Shown here piece by piece: positions 61,532 to 64,000 of a stretch of DNA of 64,000 nucleotides. Source of the stretch: Eutreptiella sp. 'Long Island Sound 2002' (lineage: Eukaryota; Euglenozoa; Euglenophyceae; Eutreptiales; Eutreptiaceae); NCBI GenBank assembly GCA_964036045.1, contig OZ038392.1, positions 35,849,330 through 35,913,329 of the forward strand, in the 5' to 3' direction. Each line of letters starts with the position of its first letter. The stretch's first letter is position 1. The notes under the pieces were generated by a model. That model was not told the origin of the DNA. It made no database searches and was given only the letters and a program-made list of their open reading frames with translations. The position numbers and the translations under genes are program-made.

Positions 61532-64000
61532 CGAAAATCAGTGGAATCCCAGAGAAAGCGAAGGCACATCGGGTGCCGGAGAAGGCTCCAGAAGAGCCAA
61601 AACCACTGAGCTTTGCCACTCCCAACCCCTGGAGCGCCCTGCCAAGGGAAGTACATGTGGGTACGGGACATGGCAAGAAGGAAGGAGCGACCACGGAGAG
61701 CCCCGAGGACGGGCAGGACCAACCCAAGATCTACACCATCCGTGACCATACCCTTGAAGTCCTGATGCACCCGGACGTGCTAGAGTTGCATGCCGTGAGA
61801 GTCGTCCATACACCTCATGGCGACGAGCGGCAGTTGCACTTGAAAGTACGAGTACGGTGCGGACGAGAGGAGAAGGTGGTGGATGTGTTAGTGGATACGG
61901 GTGCCCAGGTGAGCCTGGTCCGGAGAGGGTTGTTCAAGGAGGAACTCCTGCAGCCCAGCCGGAGACCGGTCCGCCTGAAGGTCGCCAACGGAGAGATTAT
62001 GGGTGGCGGCACCCATGAGGCCACTATCAGTATGGAATTCTGGGAGCATGAGCGCTTGAACCGCCCTGATCAGGCGAAGAGAAGCACTCTATCCGGGAAC
62101 TTCTATGTGGCCGACATTACTGATTGGGATATGATCATGGGGTACGACTTCATGGTGGCTAACGCCATTGGAGCCCTTCCCCATCGCGCAACGCTGGTCC
62201 GGGAGGCCGATGAATGCCTCACATGGCTGTCCACGGATTATGCGTGCGGGTCATCCCAATGGAATGCTGAGGAAGAGGATCGGATCGTCCGAGCGGTGCA
62301 AGCTGTGGGTGCCAAGTCCAGAGGAGACCGTGGAGTTCAGCTCACGGAGTATGGAATGGCGCCGCAGGTGTACGACAGGATGATTCAGACGCTGGGAGCC
62401 GAAGCGCCCGAGACGGACGTCTTTGCTTCCCGGGATGCCCCACTTTTGCGGAAGTGTAGGAGGCATTGGCATCGAGGAGACTCAGCCTGGCATAGGCATT
62501 GGGGTTTGAAGGAGTGGGGGCCCATGTATTGGCATGGCTCCCTGGATAACACCAGACGTACGGTGGAGAAGATCATCGCGGATAGGGCGAAGGGGATCCT
62601 GGTCATAACCGGCATAGGATCCACCCCATGTCCGCTGGAGGGTCTCAAGTCGACGCTGGACTCCATCACCCTGAACGAGATGTCATTCGAGCCAGAGGAG
62701 GAGTTGTTCATCGACGCCAAGGGTGTATCAATGCCCTCCCCGGGTCAAGCGTGGGGTACCAAGGCTTTCCTGGTGGATGGGGCGCAAGCCCAGCCCACAG
62801 GTGATGAAGCATTCATCCGTAGGGTGGAGGCGGTGCCCATGAAGGTCATGTTTGAGCCCAAGGAGGGGACGGATCAGCCTATTGATGGCATTGACGTCCT
62901 GTCACACGCCGAGATCGACGACGTCGTCAACTACATGCGGATGGGGATGCACGACCGTGTGGCAGCCAAGAAGAGGCGGGCCAGGGTCACATCTCCGCAT
63001 TGGTGGGATGACAAGATGTTGGTCACCGGCAAGTACGAGAAGGACGAGTTCGTGGCGAGGGTCATGGATCACATCGCGGACCAATACGATGGTCCGGTTG
63101 GGTCGGACCCCCCAACATGGGATTTTCCAAGAATGGGTGCCGATAGCGACAGTCACCAGCCCGATGCCGCAAATTTCCGAAGATTATCGGTGGGAATCGC
63201 GACCCACGACGATGAAGACGGCATATTGGACGAGGAGAAGTCGGACTCGGACCCAGGAGAGGCCTATACCGCAGTGCGGTCGGTTCTATCGATACCGAAG
63301 CAAGCGGCTGAAGAGGCTCAGGAGAACCCGAAGGTCGCCGAGCTGAAGGAGAGGCTGATCCATGCCTATCCGCGGCTATTCAGTGGCGTCGCCAACAAGA
63401 ACCCTCCAGATCGTCGGAGGTTTGGTACAGCGACGATCAAGCTGAAGCCGAACCCCAAGATCTATCGTCATCGGGAGTACCAACTTCAGGGCGATCGGGC
63501 CGAGGCCATGAAGAAGTTGTTGGCCGAGTTCATTGAGCGGGGATGGATGATACCCTCCGACAGTGAGTGGGCCAGCCCAGCCTTCATCGTGCCCAAGAAG
63601 GAGAAGGGCGAGTGGAGGTTGGTGGTTGATTACAGAGGTTTGAACGAGCAGACCGAGCACGACTCGTACTCGCTTCCCCTGATCGACTCCATCCTCCAAA
63701 AACAACAGAAAAAGCGGATCTTCACGGTGTTGGACCTGAAACACGGTTATCACCAGATGCCGCTATACCCGGACTCCAGGCCCTGCACAGCGATGTCGAC
63801 GCCGCTGGGGCCCATGCAGTGGAAAGTGGTGCCTATGGGCGCCAAGAATGGCAACGCCGCTTTCCAGCGCATGATGGAGGACCTACTCGGTCCTGTCCGG
63901 GACTGTGCCGATCCCTTCGTGGATGATATCATCATCGGGTCCGGCACGGAGAACATGACTGAGGACGAGCTCATCGACGCGCATGAGAAGGATCTGCGCC
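61492..64000 (+). CDS. Pol: protease, methyltransferase-like domain, RT (element 4, partial)
   Basis: The frame is open to the window end. Protease: EKVVDVLVDTGAQVSLVRRG (about 61877-61940, intact D-T-G) and WDMIMGYDFMV. The methyltransferase-like domain is at about 62413-62783: TDVFASRD, GPMYWHGSLDNTRRTVEKI, GILVITGIGS and WGTKAFLVDGAQ. The N-P-P-F box is replaced by W-H-G-S, so catalysis is doubtful in this copy. A linker follows, then RT: WRLVVDYRGLNEQ, FTVLDLKHGYHQMPL, VPMGAKNGNAAFQRMM, and DPFVDDIIIGS as the catalytic box (F-V-D-D). RNase H, integrase and the 3' LTR lie beyond 64000. No internal stop or frameshift was seen, so the copy may be recent. Confidence 0.9.

Larger units (their letters stand above)
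58390..64000 (+). mobile_element. Element 4: well-preserved Ty3/gypsy element, cut by the window edge
   Basis: Gag (58390-61491) and pol (61492 to beyond 64000) are in the same frame and separated by one UAG. No other stop or frameshift was found over about 1870 codons. Visible pol parts are protease, a methyltransferase-like domain and RT through the catalytic box. Sequence similarity to elements 1-3 is low outside the motifs, so it is a separate lineage. Confidence 0.92.

Overview
This is a transposon-dominated stretch of nuclear DNA from a eukaryote, most likely a protist or alga. The evidence is four Ty3/gypsy-type LTR retrotransposons with retropepsin, reverse transcriptase, RNase H and integrase domains (two with visible chromodomains), parts of at least one non-LTR (LINE-type) element with RNase H and a poly(A) tail, and a broken gene with short GT-AG introns of 56-74 nt. 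Nothing looks bacterial: there are no operons and no ribosome binding sites. Short introns, Gly/Lys-rich nucleocapsid tails and abundant gypsy elements would fit an alveolate alga or relative (perkinsid, chromerid, dinoflagellate), but this lineage guess is weak.

Layout. 1-3060: CA-rich non-coding DNA. 3138-11477 (minus): element 1, a decayed chromovirus-like element. 11677-25184 (plus): two 666-667 bp direct repeats (R1, R2) that may be the LTRs of element 2. Between them lie a gag-like fragment, a 2.2 kb non-autonomous LTR element (12890-15092) with its own gag-like ORF and an RNA-hairpin cluster, and the pol-bearing body of element 2 (15121-21697). 26359-29137: a broken multi-exon gene of unknown function. 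Three of its four recognised introns each hold one copy of an 18-bp palindrome that also occurs upstream and downstream of it. 30020-43042: a diverged repeat pair (copies A and B) bracketing a very GC-rich, proline-coding region. That region is split by a 3.4 kb 5'-truncated LINE with a poly(A) tail and a 16-bp target-site duplication. 43793-48619: a 2.4 kb tandem duplication with a small ORF in each unit. 49510-56110 (plus): element 3, a relative of element 2, cut off inside integrase. 58390-64000 (plus): element 4, the best preserved. It has a 1033-codon gag, one in-frame UAG, then pol open to the window edge.

How the parts relate. The four gypsy elements share the order gag - protease - extra domain - reverse transcriptase - RNase H - integrase, as far as each is visible. 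The extra domain between protease and RT is about 120 residues and resembles, by eye, DNA N6-adenine methyltransferase-like (Dam-type) domains known from DIRS retroelements and phages. It recurs in all four elements although their gag and RT sequences differ greatly. This domain, the intron-associated palindrome and the twin hairpins with identical loops are the most unusual signals here. Most coding regions carry frameshifts or stops, so only element 4 looks potentially recent or active.
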